Source: Niveispirillum irakense DSM 11586
GTDB taxonomy: Bacteria > Pseudomonadota > Alphaproteobacteria > Azospirillales > Azospirillaceae
Direction: 5' to 3'
NCBI RefSeq assembly: GCF_000429645.1
Contig: NZ_AUCG01000016.1
Span: 558,001 to 622,000 of the forward strand
Length of the DNA stretch: 64,000 nucleotides
Part shown: one piece after another, positions 57,097 to 64,000 of the stretch
Layout: every line of letters begins with the position of its first letter
Position numbering within the stretch: position 1 is the first letter of the stretch
Translations under genes and position numbers: made by a program
The notes under the pieces: generated by a model
What the model was told of the DNA's origin: nothing
Database searches by the model: none
What the model saw: the letters and a program-made list of their open reading frames with translations, nothing else

Positions 57097-57894
57097 TTAT
57101 TCGCCGATGCCGCTATCCGACAGGTCGGCCACCGGGGTGGGGGCCGGCGCGGGGGCGAAAGTGACGGCGGGCTTGGCCAGACCGCCGGTCAGCACTTCGA
57201 TGGAGCCGGAAAGCTGGCCGCCATTTTCCACTTCCAGCGTGCCATAGCGCACATTGCCCTGGATCTTGCCGGTGGCGCGCACCTTCAGGGTGCCGCGGAC
57301 GGTGATGTCGCCTTCAAACCGGCCACCAATATCGGCATCGTCTATTTCGACCGAGCCCTTGAACAGGCCGGTATCGGCGATCTCGATGGTGCGGCCATCG
57401 CGCAGCTTGGCTTCCACCGTGCCTTCGACCACCAGCACGTCGCAGGCGGCGATCTCACCGGACAGGCTGATGTCGCGGCCGACGATCAGCTTGCGCATTT
57501 CCGCGCTGCTGGCGGCCGGCGTGGTGCCTTCGGTGCCGGTCGGGGCCACGCGCTTGGGCGGGGTGCCGGGGATTTCCACGACGCGGCGGGGAATGTCCGA
57601 CTTCAGCGGGTTGGACGGGGAGATACCGGTAGAAGGATTGGTCGAAAAAGGCGTGTTCATCGTCGTCCTCGTGCTGGTGTCGGAACCCCGGTCGGCGATC
57701 GCCGACCCGATGGTGGTGTCGGCCGGGGCCGACGATAGGGCGGTATCAGCAATGTTCGGCGCAGACGCCGGCTCCGACGGGCGGAAACCAAAGCCGTTTT
57801 CCGTCTGGCCGCCACCCTGGACCGCGGCCGGTTCCTGCTGTGGCGGTTCGGGTGGCTTGGCGGGCAGGGTAGGCGGTCTCTGGCGTCGGAACAT
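57097..57894 (-). CDS. Bactofilin with long Pro/Thr-rich N-terminal tail
   Basis: A 265-residue bactofilin. Residues 1-125 are low-complexity (PPTLPAKPPEPPQQEP and many Ser/Thr) with a PRRVVEIPGTPPKR motif, and the bactofilin core (about 135-245) reads GRDISLSGEIAACDVLVVEG, then rungs such as GGRFEGDITVRGTLKVR. The tail is longer than in the copy at 21957, so it may recruit other proteins. ATG at 57894 gives MFRRQR, a basic start that could touch membrane. It is convergent with clpB. Confidence 0.88.
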   Translation of the reverse strand: MFRRQRPPTLPAKPPEPPQQEPAAVQGGGQTENGFGFRPSEPASAPNIADTALSSAPADTTIGSAIADRGSDTSTRTTMNTPFSTNPSTGISPSNPLKSDIPRRVVEIPGTPPKRVAPTGTEGTTPAASSAEMRKLIVGRDISLSGEIAACDVLVVEGTVEAKLRDGRTIEIADTGLFKGSVEIDDADIGGRFEGDITVRGTLKVRATGKIQGNVRYGTLEVENGGQLSGSIEVLTGGLAKPAVTFAPAPAPTPVADLSDSGIGE

Positions 57895-57981
57895 GGTGAT
57901 ATCGTCCCCAATCTCGCAATCGCAAAAAGGCAGTATCGCCTTCGTGGCCGGACACCCCGATTGGTAGCACATCCAGGCCCG

Positions 57982-58662
57982 TCACGCAGCCGCCTCGGGC
58001 GGCAGGTCGCGGCGAATATCCTCGAAAATGTGCACCATGAAGGCGGCAGCCAGCACCGGCACGACAAGATTCACGATTGGGAGGGTCGAAATAAAGGCGA
58101 TAATGATGCCGGCCGCAAAAAGTCTCACCTTGGCCTGCGCGCGCAGGTAACGAACCCCCGCCGCATTCAGCCGCCGCACGGCCACCAGTTCATAATATTC
58201 CCGGCCGATCAGATAGCCATTGACCAGGAAATAGACGATCAGATTGACCACGGGCACGAAATAAAGCGGCAGGGCGGCAAGGTTGAGAACCAGCACCAGC
58301 CCCAGGAAACGCAGACTTTCCAGGATGGAGCGCCAGAGCGGGATTTCATGCGCCGGCCCCAGATGGGGATAATGGCGCCGTTCCACCGCCACCACGATGC
58401 TTTCCAGCATCAAGGAGGAGACGGCGACCATGACGGCGGGAAACATCAGCCAGGACAGGGCCAGGGCGGCAACGCCACCCAGCAGGCTGACCGATGTATC
58501 CAGCCACCCCGTCTCGAACAAGGTCGTATTGGCCAGCACCCAGCCGAAGCCGCCCAGCAGCAGGGCGAACAGGGTGATGCTGGACAGGATGGCGGTGATG
58601 AGAACGCGGGTGAAGGTGGGGTCCGGCAATTGCCCCACGGCGCGCATCAGCGGTCGAATCAT
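57982..58662 (-). CDS. EI24-domain membrane protein
   Basis: A 226-residue inner-membrane protein with four or more helices and an EI24-type segment FLGLVLVLNLAALPLYFVPVVN followed by YFLVNGYLIGREYYELV. The family includes CysZ-like sulfate permeases and proteins of unknown function; the sulfur context of the distant cys operon gives no support. ATG at 58662 is selected because the upstream frame is low-complexity. Divergent from the adenosine-kinase-like gene. Confidence 0.85.
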   Translation of the reverse strand: MIRPLMRAVGQLPDPTFTRVLITAILSSITLFALLLGGFGWVLANTTLFETGWLDTSVSLLGGVAALALSWLMFPAVMVAVSSLMLESIVVAVERRHYPHLGPAHEIPLWRSILESLRFLGLVLVLNLAALPLYFVPVVNLIVYFLVNGYLIGREYYELVAVRRLNAAGVRYLRAQAKVRLFAAGIIIAFISTLPIVNLVVPVLAAAFMVHIFEDIRRDLPPEAAA

Positions 58663-58793
58663 CGGGCAACGGGTTCCTGCTCTGTCACCACCCATGCGTG
58701 GTGCATCTGCATATGGGGATGCACATGCACTTGCCGCAAGACGGCCATCCACTATACTCCGCGCCAATTCCCCTTACAAACTGGAGACCATTC

Positions 58794-59786
58794 GTGGCGG
58801 CTGAGGCTTTACTGGATGTTGTAGGTATCGGTAATGCGATCGTGGACGTGATCGCCAAGGCCGATGAAGACTTCTTGACCGCCAACGGCATGGTGAAAAG
58901 CGGGATGCGGCTGATCGATGCCGCCCAGTCGGAAGAGTTGTACGGCAAGATGGGGCCGGGCCTGGAAATGTCCGGCGGATCGGCCGGCAATACCATGGCC
59001 GGCATCGCCGGGCTGGGGGGCAAGGGCGCGTTCATCGGCAAGGTCGCCCATGACCAGTTGGGCAAGGTCTATCGCCATGACATCCGCGCCGTGGGTGTGC
59101 AGTTCGACACGCCAGACCTGACCGATGGCACGCCCACCGGCACCTGCCTGATCCTGGTGACGCCGGATGCGCACCGGACCATGAATACGTTCCTGGGTGC
59201 CTGCCAGCTTCTGACCCCTGACGATATCGACCCCGCCCTGATCCAGTCGGCCCAGGTCACCTATCTGGAAGGCTATCTGTGGGATCCGCCGGAAGCCAAG
59301 GCGGCCTTCCTGAAGGCGGCCAAGCTGGCGCATGAGGCTGGTCGCAAGGTGGCCCTGTCTTTGTCGGACGCTTTCTGTGTCCATCGCCACCATGACAGCT
59401 TCCTGGAACTGGTGCGCGACCATATCGACATCCTGTTCGCCAATGAGAGCGAGATCACGGCCCTTTACGGCGGCGATTTCGACAGTGCGGCTGCTGCCGC
59501 GCAAAAGGATGTGGAAACCGTGGTGCTGACCCGCAGTGAGCAGGGTGCCCATGTCTATACCGGCGGTCAGGCCTATCATGTGTCGGCAGAGAAAGTGTCG
59601 GCGGTGGTGGATACGACCGGTGCGGGCGACCTGTTCGCCGCCGGCTTCCTCTATGGCTACACCAATGGCCGCAGCCCGGCGGATAGCGCCCGGCTGGGCG
59701 CCATCTGCGCTGGCGAGATCATCAGCCATTTCGGCGCCCGCGCCGAGGCCGATCTGGCAGCACTGGTGAAGTCCAAGGGCCTTTAA
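58794..59786 (+). CDS. PfkB-family kinase, adenosine kinase-like
   Basis: A 330-residue sugar/nucleoside kinase. LLDVVGIGNAIVDVIAKAD and GGSAGNTMAGIA at the start, DTTGAGDLFAAGFL (ATP/catalytic Asp) near residue 279. It phosphorylates a nucleoside or sugar 5'-hydroxyl; adenosine kinase is the nearest recognised relation. The GTG at 58794 is chosen because GGAGA lies eight bases upstream; the longer frame upstream is not conserved. A TATACT-like -10 element precedes it at about 58752. Confidence 0.9.
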   Translation: MAAEALLDVVGIGNAIVDVIAKADEDFLTANGMVKSGMRLIDAAQSEELYGKMGPGLEMSGGSAGNTMAGIAGLGGKGAFIGKVAHDQLGKVYRHDIRAVGVQFDTPDLTDGTPTGTCLILVTPDAHRTMNTFLGACQLLTPDDIDPALIQSAQVTYLEGYLWDPPEAKAAFLKAAKLAHEAGRKVALSLSDAFCVHRHHDSFLELVRDHIDILFANESEITALYGGDFDSAAAAAQKDVETVVLTRSEQGAHVYTGGQAYHVSAEKVSAVVDTTGAGDLFAAGFLYGYTNGRSPADSARLGAICAGEIISHFGARAEADLAALVKSKGL

Positions 59787-59798
59787 GTATCAGGTGCA

Positions 59799-59823
59799 GC
59801 CCCTGCCGGCCACCGGCAGGGGC
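59799..59823 (+). terminator. Hairpin after the PfkB-family gene
   Basis: GCCCCTGCCGG pairs exactly with CCGGCAGGGGC around a three-base loop, 12 bp after the stop. No clear T run, but the strong stem suits termination. Confidence 0.65.
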
Positions 59824-59933
59824 ATTTACCGAGGACCCAAGTGGGACCTGGTCTCACGCCCCGCAAGGGATGCAAGGCACCCTGACCGGCTGCGCCTTTG
59901 ACAGAAGGGCGTTTCTGCCCCATTTAACCGGCC

Positions 59934-61133
59934 ATGGGCATCGAAAATCATAGCGACAAGTTCGCCGCCGCTCCCCGCGCGGACGGGCTGACCAATCTTG
60001 TTGGGCTTTCCCGCGAAGAGCTGGAGGCGACGCTGGTCGCTGCCGGTTTCGAGAAGTTCCGCGCGCGGCAGGTCTGGCACTGGATCTATCATCGCGGCGT
60101 CACCGACTTTGCGCAGATGTCGACGCTGGCCAAGCCCGCCCGCGAGAAGCTGGCCGAAGGCTTTGTGGTGGACCGCCCGACGGCCGTGAAGGCCCTGCTG
60201 TCGGAGGATGGCACCCGCAAATGGCTCTGCCGTTTCCATGACGGGCAGGAGGTGGAGGCCGTCCACATCCCGGAGGAGGATCGCGGCACGCTCTGCGTTT
60301 CCTCCCAGGTCGGCTGCACGCTGACCTGCCGCTTCTGCCATACCGGCACCCAGCGCCTGGTGCGCAATCTGACAGCGGATGAAATTGTTGGCCAGGTGAT
60401 GCTGGCGCGTGACCATCTGGAAGAATGGCCCAGCCCGCCGGACGGGCGCATGCTGTCCAACATCGTCATGATGGGGATGGGGGAGCCGCTTTATAATTAC
60501 GACAATGTCGCCAAGGCGCTGAAGATCATCATGGATGGGGAAGGTATCTCCATTTCCAAGCGCCGGATCACGCTTTCCACCTCGGGCGTTGTGCCGCTGA
60601 TGAAGCGCTGTGGCGAGGAACTGGGCGTCAATCTCGCCGTGTCACTGCATGCGGTGAATGATGATCTGCGCGACCGCATCGTGCCCATCAATCGCAAATA
60701 TCCCATCAAGGAATTGATGGAGGCGGTGCGGACATATCCGGGCCTGAACAATGCCCGGCGCTGCACCTGGGAATATGTGATGCTGAAAGGCGTCAATGAC
60801 AGCATGGCGGATGCCCGCGAGCTGGTGCGCCTGATCCGCGGCATCCCGTCCAAGATCAACCTGATCCCCTTCAATCCCTGGCCCGGTTCGCCGTTTGAGC
60901 GCAGCGATTGGGATCAGATCGAGAAGTTCAGCGATTATCTGAACGAGGCCGGCTATGCCAGCCCGATCCGTCGCCCGAGAGGCGACGATATCCTGGCCGC
61001 CTGCGGTCAGTTGAAGAGCGAAAGCCAGCGGGCGACGGCATCCCAACGTTCTGCCCAGTTGGAACAGCATAAAATTCTGGCGGCGGAATATGCCGCGCAG
61101 ATTGCCGCCAAGGAGGCGGCGCTGGCGCTCTGA
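59934..61133 (+). CDS. rlmN: 23S rRNA and tRNA adenine-C2 methyltransferase
   Basis: Radical SAM enzyme that methylates C2 of A2503 in 23S rRNA and A37 in some tRNAs. The 4Fe-4S motif CTLTCRFC (Cys128, 132, 135) is followed by [11 protein letters not shown] and GMGEPL; a late conserved Cys lies in ILAACGQLK. The 399-residue length fits alphaproteobacteria, with a longer N-terminus and an Ala/Gln-rich tail. ATG at 59934 is the only good start; the ribosome binding site is weak. Confidence 0.96.
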   Translation: MGIENHSDKFAAAPRADGLTNLVGLSREELEATLVAAGFEKFRARQVWHWIYHRGVTDFAQMSTLAKPAREKLAEGFVVDRPTAVKALLSEDGTRKWLCRFHDGQEVEAVHIPEEDRGTLCVSSQVGCTLTCRFCHTGTQRLVRNLTADEIVGQVMLARDHLEEWPSPPDGRMLSNIVMMGMGEPLYNYDNVAKALKIIMDGEGISISKRRITLSTSGVVPLMKRCGEELGVNLAVSLHAVNDDLRDRIVPINRKYPIKELMEAVRTYPGLNNARRCTWEYVMLKGVNDSMADARELVRLIRGIPSKINLIPFNPWPGSPFERSDWDQIEKFSDYLNEAGYASPIRRPRGDDILAACGQLKSESQRATASQRSAQLEQHKILAAEYAAQIAAKEAALAL

Positions 61134-61549
61134 TAGCCTTTCCTTCCCGCCCCTTCCTGGTTTTCCATCCCCTTCCACCCTTCTTCTGATCTCATTGCAG
61201 AAGCATGAAGGGTGGTGGGGGTGGTGCGCCATGCCGGCCTGTCTGCCAATCCAGACCCCGCCCCAGCCCCCGCCCAAAGTCGGGGTTTCCTGCTGGCTGG
61301 AAGGGGATAACACTTTCCTTAATCAAAAATTCACACCCGCCCCTGTAGGGCGCTAGTAATCGCATATTCATGTCTGTGCGATTGCTTTGATTTGTGAACT
61401 ATCCAAAAGAACTGTTGCTGCTTCGCCACATGGGCAACAGAAGCTAGTAAGCAAATGACAGGCGGCCTTGGCAGTATTTCACAATAATGTCATCTTAATG
61501 TAAGAAATGAATTGCCCCATTTGAGGGCAATCACCGGGAGGAAAGCGCA
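61134..61549. other. Intergenic region before the porin, with Pho-box-like site
   Basis: No gene is supported; longer frames here are low-complexity. The distal half is AT-rich and must hold the porin promoter. At 61487-61504 ATGTCAT-CTTA-ATGTAAG matches the spacing of a Pho box (two 7-bp repeats, 4-bp gap); a GGGAGG ribosome binding site precedes the porin ATG. Confidence 0.45.
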
Positions 61550-62839
61550 ATGAAGTTGAGGTCGCGTGCGGCATGCACCCTCTTGGCGGGTGTGGCCTTC
61601 TGTTCGCTCGCCTTTTCGTCCCCTGCGGCTGCGCAGCAGACGGCTGAGGTGGAGGCGTTGCGCAATCAGGTCAAGGAACTGATGGCGCGGATTGAGCGTC
61701 TGGAAAAGGCTCCGCCGCCGGCTGTGGCTTCCGGTGCGGCGGCTGGTGCGCCGGCCCGAACGGATGTGCCGCTGGTGGCGGCTGATGCCTTCAAGGCTCC
61801 CCAGATCGTGCAAAGCGGGAACAGCAAATACAAGCTGACCCTGACCGGCTGGGTCAACCGCATGGTTGTCTATGCCGATGATGGCGTGGCTGACGACTTC
61901 ATGTTCACCGACAATAATGGCGCCTCAAGCCGCTTCCGCCTGTTTGGTGCGGCCAAGCTGGATGATGAATGGAGCGCTGGGACGGACATCGAGCTGGAGG
62001 CGATTTCCGCCAATAGCCGATCCAGCGGTCTGAACACCGATAGCGGTGCTTTCAGCTTCAATGAACGCAAGATCGAATTTTATATTGAAAGCAAGCGCCT
62101 GGGTCGCCTGACCGTGGGCCAGGGCGATACCGCTTCCAACATCACCTCTGAAATCGATCTGTCGGGCACGGCCAATCTGGGCGGCTATTCCGACATTGGC
62201 GCCACCTTCGGCGGTATCGCCATGCGCAACAAGGCCACCGGGGCTGCCGGCGGCACCATCAATGCCCTGTTCAGCAATCTGGACGGCCTCCATCGCGAGG
62301 ATCGCGTCCGGTACGACACACCGACCTTCGGGGGCGGCTTCGTCGCCTCCACCAGCGTCACCGAAGGCGGCGCCACCGATGCCGTCCTGCGCTATAACGG
62401 CAAGATCGGAACCGCCACCGTGGCCGGTGCCATCGCCTATGCCAATTCCGACAGCCGGGATCTGGCCGGCTTCGACTTCAACGATCAGGTTAACGGCTCC
62501 GTCTCCGTCCGGTTGGAAAATGGCTTCAACGCCACCTTTGCTGCCGGCACGCGCGACCAGAAGGCCGGTTTTGATACCCAGTTCTATTATGGGAAGCTGG
62601 GATATCTGACCAAGCTTAACAGCCTGGGTACTACTGCCTTCTCCATCGACTACTTCACCCAGGACGATTTCGGCGTCCGCACCGCCAAGGGCGATGCATA
62701 TGGCGCCTACGTGGTACAGGTGATCGACGCCCTGTCGACCGACCTGTATGCCGGCGTGCGCAATCACGAGTACAGCACCAGCACGACGGATTATCACGAC
62801 GCGATCGCCTTCATGACCGGTGCCCGCGTCCGCTTCTGA
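61550..62839 (+). CDS. Outer-membrane porin with N-terminal coiled coil
   Basis: A 429-residue porin with a signal peptide (cleavage near SPAAAQQ, about residue 28). A short coiled coil (AEVEALRNQVKELMARIERL) comes next, then an about 350-residue barrel of alternating strands (KLTLTGWVNRMVVYADDG to the last residue Phe), the terminal Phe suiting BAM-dependent insertion. A glycine-rich segment suits loops. Related proteins include phosphate-selective porins; the nearby Pho-box-like sequence is compatible with that. A strong terminator follows at 62973. Confidence 0.85.
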   Translation: MKLRSRAACTLLAGVAFCSLAFSSPAAAQQTAEVEALRNQVKELMARIERLEKAPPPAVASGAAAGAPARTDVPLVAADAFKAPQIVQSGNSKYKLTLTGWVNRMVVYADDGVADDFMFTDNNGASSRFRLFGAAKLDDEWSAGTDIELEAISANSRSSGLNTDSGAFSFNERKIEFYIESKRLGRLTVGQGDTASNITSEIDLSGTANLGGYSDIGATFGGIAMRNKATGAAGGTINALFSNLDGLHREDRVRYDTPTFGGGFVASTSVTEGGATDAVLRYNGKIGTATVAGAIAYANSDSRDLAGFDFNDQVNGSVSVRLENGFNATFAAGTRDQKAGFDTQFYYGKLGYLTKLNSLGTTAFSIDYFTQDDFGVRTAKGDAYGAYVVQVIDALSTDLYAGVRNHEYSTSTTDYHDAIAFMTGARVRF

Positions 62840-62972
62840 TCCTCTCTGCTTTCGTCTCCGTTGGGTGTGGCCGGCGTTTTGCGACAGTCGGCTGCGCTCT
62901 TCACTCGATACCCTGTTTAGCATTCTCTGCGATTAGACTGCCTTTCCATGGCCCGTGTTATGGACACGCTCT

Positions 62973-63004
62973 GGGTCCGGCTGATCAGCCGGACCCTTTT
63001 TTCT
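62973..63004 (+). terminator. Terminator after the porin
   Basis: GGGTCCGGCTGATCAGCCGG followed by ACCC is a complete palindrome (24 bp), followed by six T. It lies in the porin's downstream gap and ends plus-strand transcription. Confidence 0.9.
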
Positions 63005-63014
63005 TGGTGCTGCC

Positions 63015-63085
63015 TAGAGCAGATCGCGGAAAAGCGGAATCGCTTTGGAGCGTGAATCTGCTCGCTGAACAAGGGCTTAGAGCCG
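63015..63085 (+). repeat. 71-bp dispersed repeat, copy 2
   Basis: Identical over 71 bp to the reverse complement of 27121-27191. Bounded by CTAG on the left. The 40-bp hairpin adjoining copy 1 is absent, and the sequence diverges after AGAGCCG. Confidence 0.85.
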
Positions 63086-63220
63086 GGTGCGGAAGAATCC
63101 GTGAATGGCCTCCTTTCCCCGTTGATCAGCTTTGTTTTGCGGCGCTGATGCGGGGTTACGGGCCGCGTTTGTGGCCATTTTTGCCATTTTCCGCTGATCT
63201 GGGACGGAGTCCGGGTGTTA

Positions 63221-63526
63221 TCAGGCAGCCTGTATGAGCTTTGACATCCTGATGAGGTTGTAGGCGGCGGCGTTCGGGGTAAAGGTCCAGTCGACGCGGT
63301 CTGTGCCCTTGTGACGGGTTTTGCGCAGGCCCGTAGCAGCCTTGATCCAGCCGAACACCTCCTCAATCCGCTTGCGAATGCGCAAGGACACGGCATAGCC
63401 GGGGTGGCGGGTGATGCGGCCCCTGGGTTTCAGACCGTCGATCAAGGCCAAGGCGGCTTCACGCCCCGGTACAGGACCGCAGCGAATCACGATCAAATCC
63501 CAGCCGAAGACTATTTCAGCAGCCTG
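63221..63526 (-). pseudogene. IS5-family transposase remnant, copy 2 (C-terminal part)
   Basis: A minus-strand fragment reading REAALALIDG then GRITRHPGYAVS and RKRIEEVFGWIKAA, which is the C-terminal third of an IS5-type transposase, including the last catalytic Glu. The joint LALIDGLKPRGRITR shows an internal deletion of the middle third. The 5' edge carries the same 36-bp block as copy 1 (63466-63501) and the tip CAGGCTGCTGAAATAG, which abuts TTAG containing the helicase stop. The other inverted repeat was not found. Confidence 0.82.
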
Positions 63527-64000
63527 CTAAGCGACCGGGCCGGTGCCGGTGACAGCCGTGCGCCGGGCCTGATCGTGATGCAGGAAAGCGCGGGTCTGGC
63601 GGACAGCCTCGGCCAGACCCACCCGCTGAATCTCCACCCCTTCCGGAAAGGCGCCGGCCAACCGTGTCGGCATCATAGGGTCCAGCAGCACGAAAACGCC
63701 GACATCATTGGCCCGTCGCACCAGCCGGCCAAAGGCCTGACGCAGGCGCAGACGGGTGATCATGTCATCAAAGCCGCGCCGTCCCTGCACCTTGTCGAAA
63801 TAGTTGCGCCGCGCCTTGTGCAGAATGTCGGGCCGGGGCCAGGGCACCCGGTCGAACACGATCAGGCGCAGGGAACGGCCCGGCACATCCACCCCGTCGC
63901 GCACCGCATCGGTGCCCAGCAGGCAGGCATCTTCCTCGCCCCGGAAAATATCCACCAGGGTGGGCACATCCATGCCATCCAGATGCTGGGCCAGCAGGGG
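63527..64000 (-). CDS. DinG/YoaA-like ATP-dependent helicase, 3' part
   Basis: The frame is open to the window edge and only about 158 C-terminal residues are seen. LLGTDAVRDGVDVPG and LIVFDRVPWPRP, then LRQAFGRLVRRANDVGVFVLLDPM (motif VI with arginine fingers) identify an XPD/DinG-type helicase. The stop TAG lies exactly at the junction with an IS5-type remnant, so the last residues may be native or slightly changed. Function presumed in DNA repair; the rest of the gene is outside the window. Confidence 0.85.
   Translation of the reverse strand, partial: PLLAQHLDGMDVPTLVDIFRGEEDACLLGTDAVRDGVDVPGRSLRLIVFDRVPWPRPDILHKARRNYFDKVQGRRGFDDMITRLRLRQAFGRLVRRANDVGVFVLLDPMMPTRLAGAFPEGVEIQRVGLAEAVRQTRAFLHHDQARRTAVTGTGPVA

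Noticed and set aside
1-64000. CRISPR arrays, rRNA, tRNA and riboswitches
   Set aside because: No regularly spaced repeats, no conserved tRNA T-loop sequence and no FMN or SAM riboswitch core were found by reading. A covariance-model search would be needed to exclude divergent forms.

Overview
The window is high-GC, densely coded bacterial chromosome. Gene content and order point to an alphaproteobacterium, most likely the Rhodospirillales/Azospirillaceae group: argD-argF-hslO, a DUF1285/CoA-diphosphatase pair divergent from a moxR-DUF58-BatA/DUF4159 operon, hslVU, two bactofilins and a DUF4118 HWE-type sensor kinase. This placement is inference from gene content; no rRNA or tRNA gene was recognised.

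Layout. 1-5.8 kb holds a divergent cluster: GTP cyclohydrolase II and a CDP-alcohol phosphatidyltransferase on the minus strand, and a dehydrogenase, a degenerate PTPS/QueD-like protein, a glycosyltransferase and a methyltransferase on the plus strand with ATGA overlaps. It looks like an uncharacterised pathway for a GTP-derived, possibly pterin-like, glycosylated and methylated compound. 5.8-9.8 kb has an atypical response regulator (Asn at the phosphorylation site), an exported M15/DUF882 protein with a lipoprotein, and hslVU. 10-18.4 kb has an ATM1-type ABC exporter, upp, an exported nucleosidase, two tandem exported DUF885 proteins and a GDPD. 18.6-25.5 kb carries argD-argF-hslO, a bactofilin, an OhrR-type regulator with twin operators facing an exported esterase, and argG. 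25.7-29 kb has a small membrane protein, a sensor kinase, a second GDPD and two small membrane proteins, then an IS5-type remnant. 29-33 kb is the sulfate importer sbp-cysT-cysW-cysA. 33-36 kb has two proteins of unknown role, one a degenerate EAL domain. 36-45 kb is housekeeping and accessory (DUF2125, ChaC, VTT membrane protein, MBL hydrolase, chemoreceptor, prolyl aminopeptidase, truncated haemoglobin, Nudix, DUF1285). 45-51.9 kb is the moxR operon. 52-54 kb is an XRE regulator facing a methyltransferase. 54-64 kb has clpB, a second bactofilin, an EI24 protein, an adenosine-kinase-like PfkB protein, rlmN, a porin, a second IS5-type remnant and the 3' part of a DinG-like helicase running off the edge.

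Between genes there are three related MITE-like palindromic elements (about 9.88, 18.5 and 51.9 kb), an exact 71-bp repeat in opposite orientations (27.1 and 63.0 kb), and two decayed IS5-type copies that each abut a TAG stop codon. The strongest candidates for undescribed biology are the 0.3-5.8 kb cluster, whose PTPS-like protein lacks its usual catalytic residues, and the degenerate EAL protein with its unknown neighbour.
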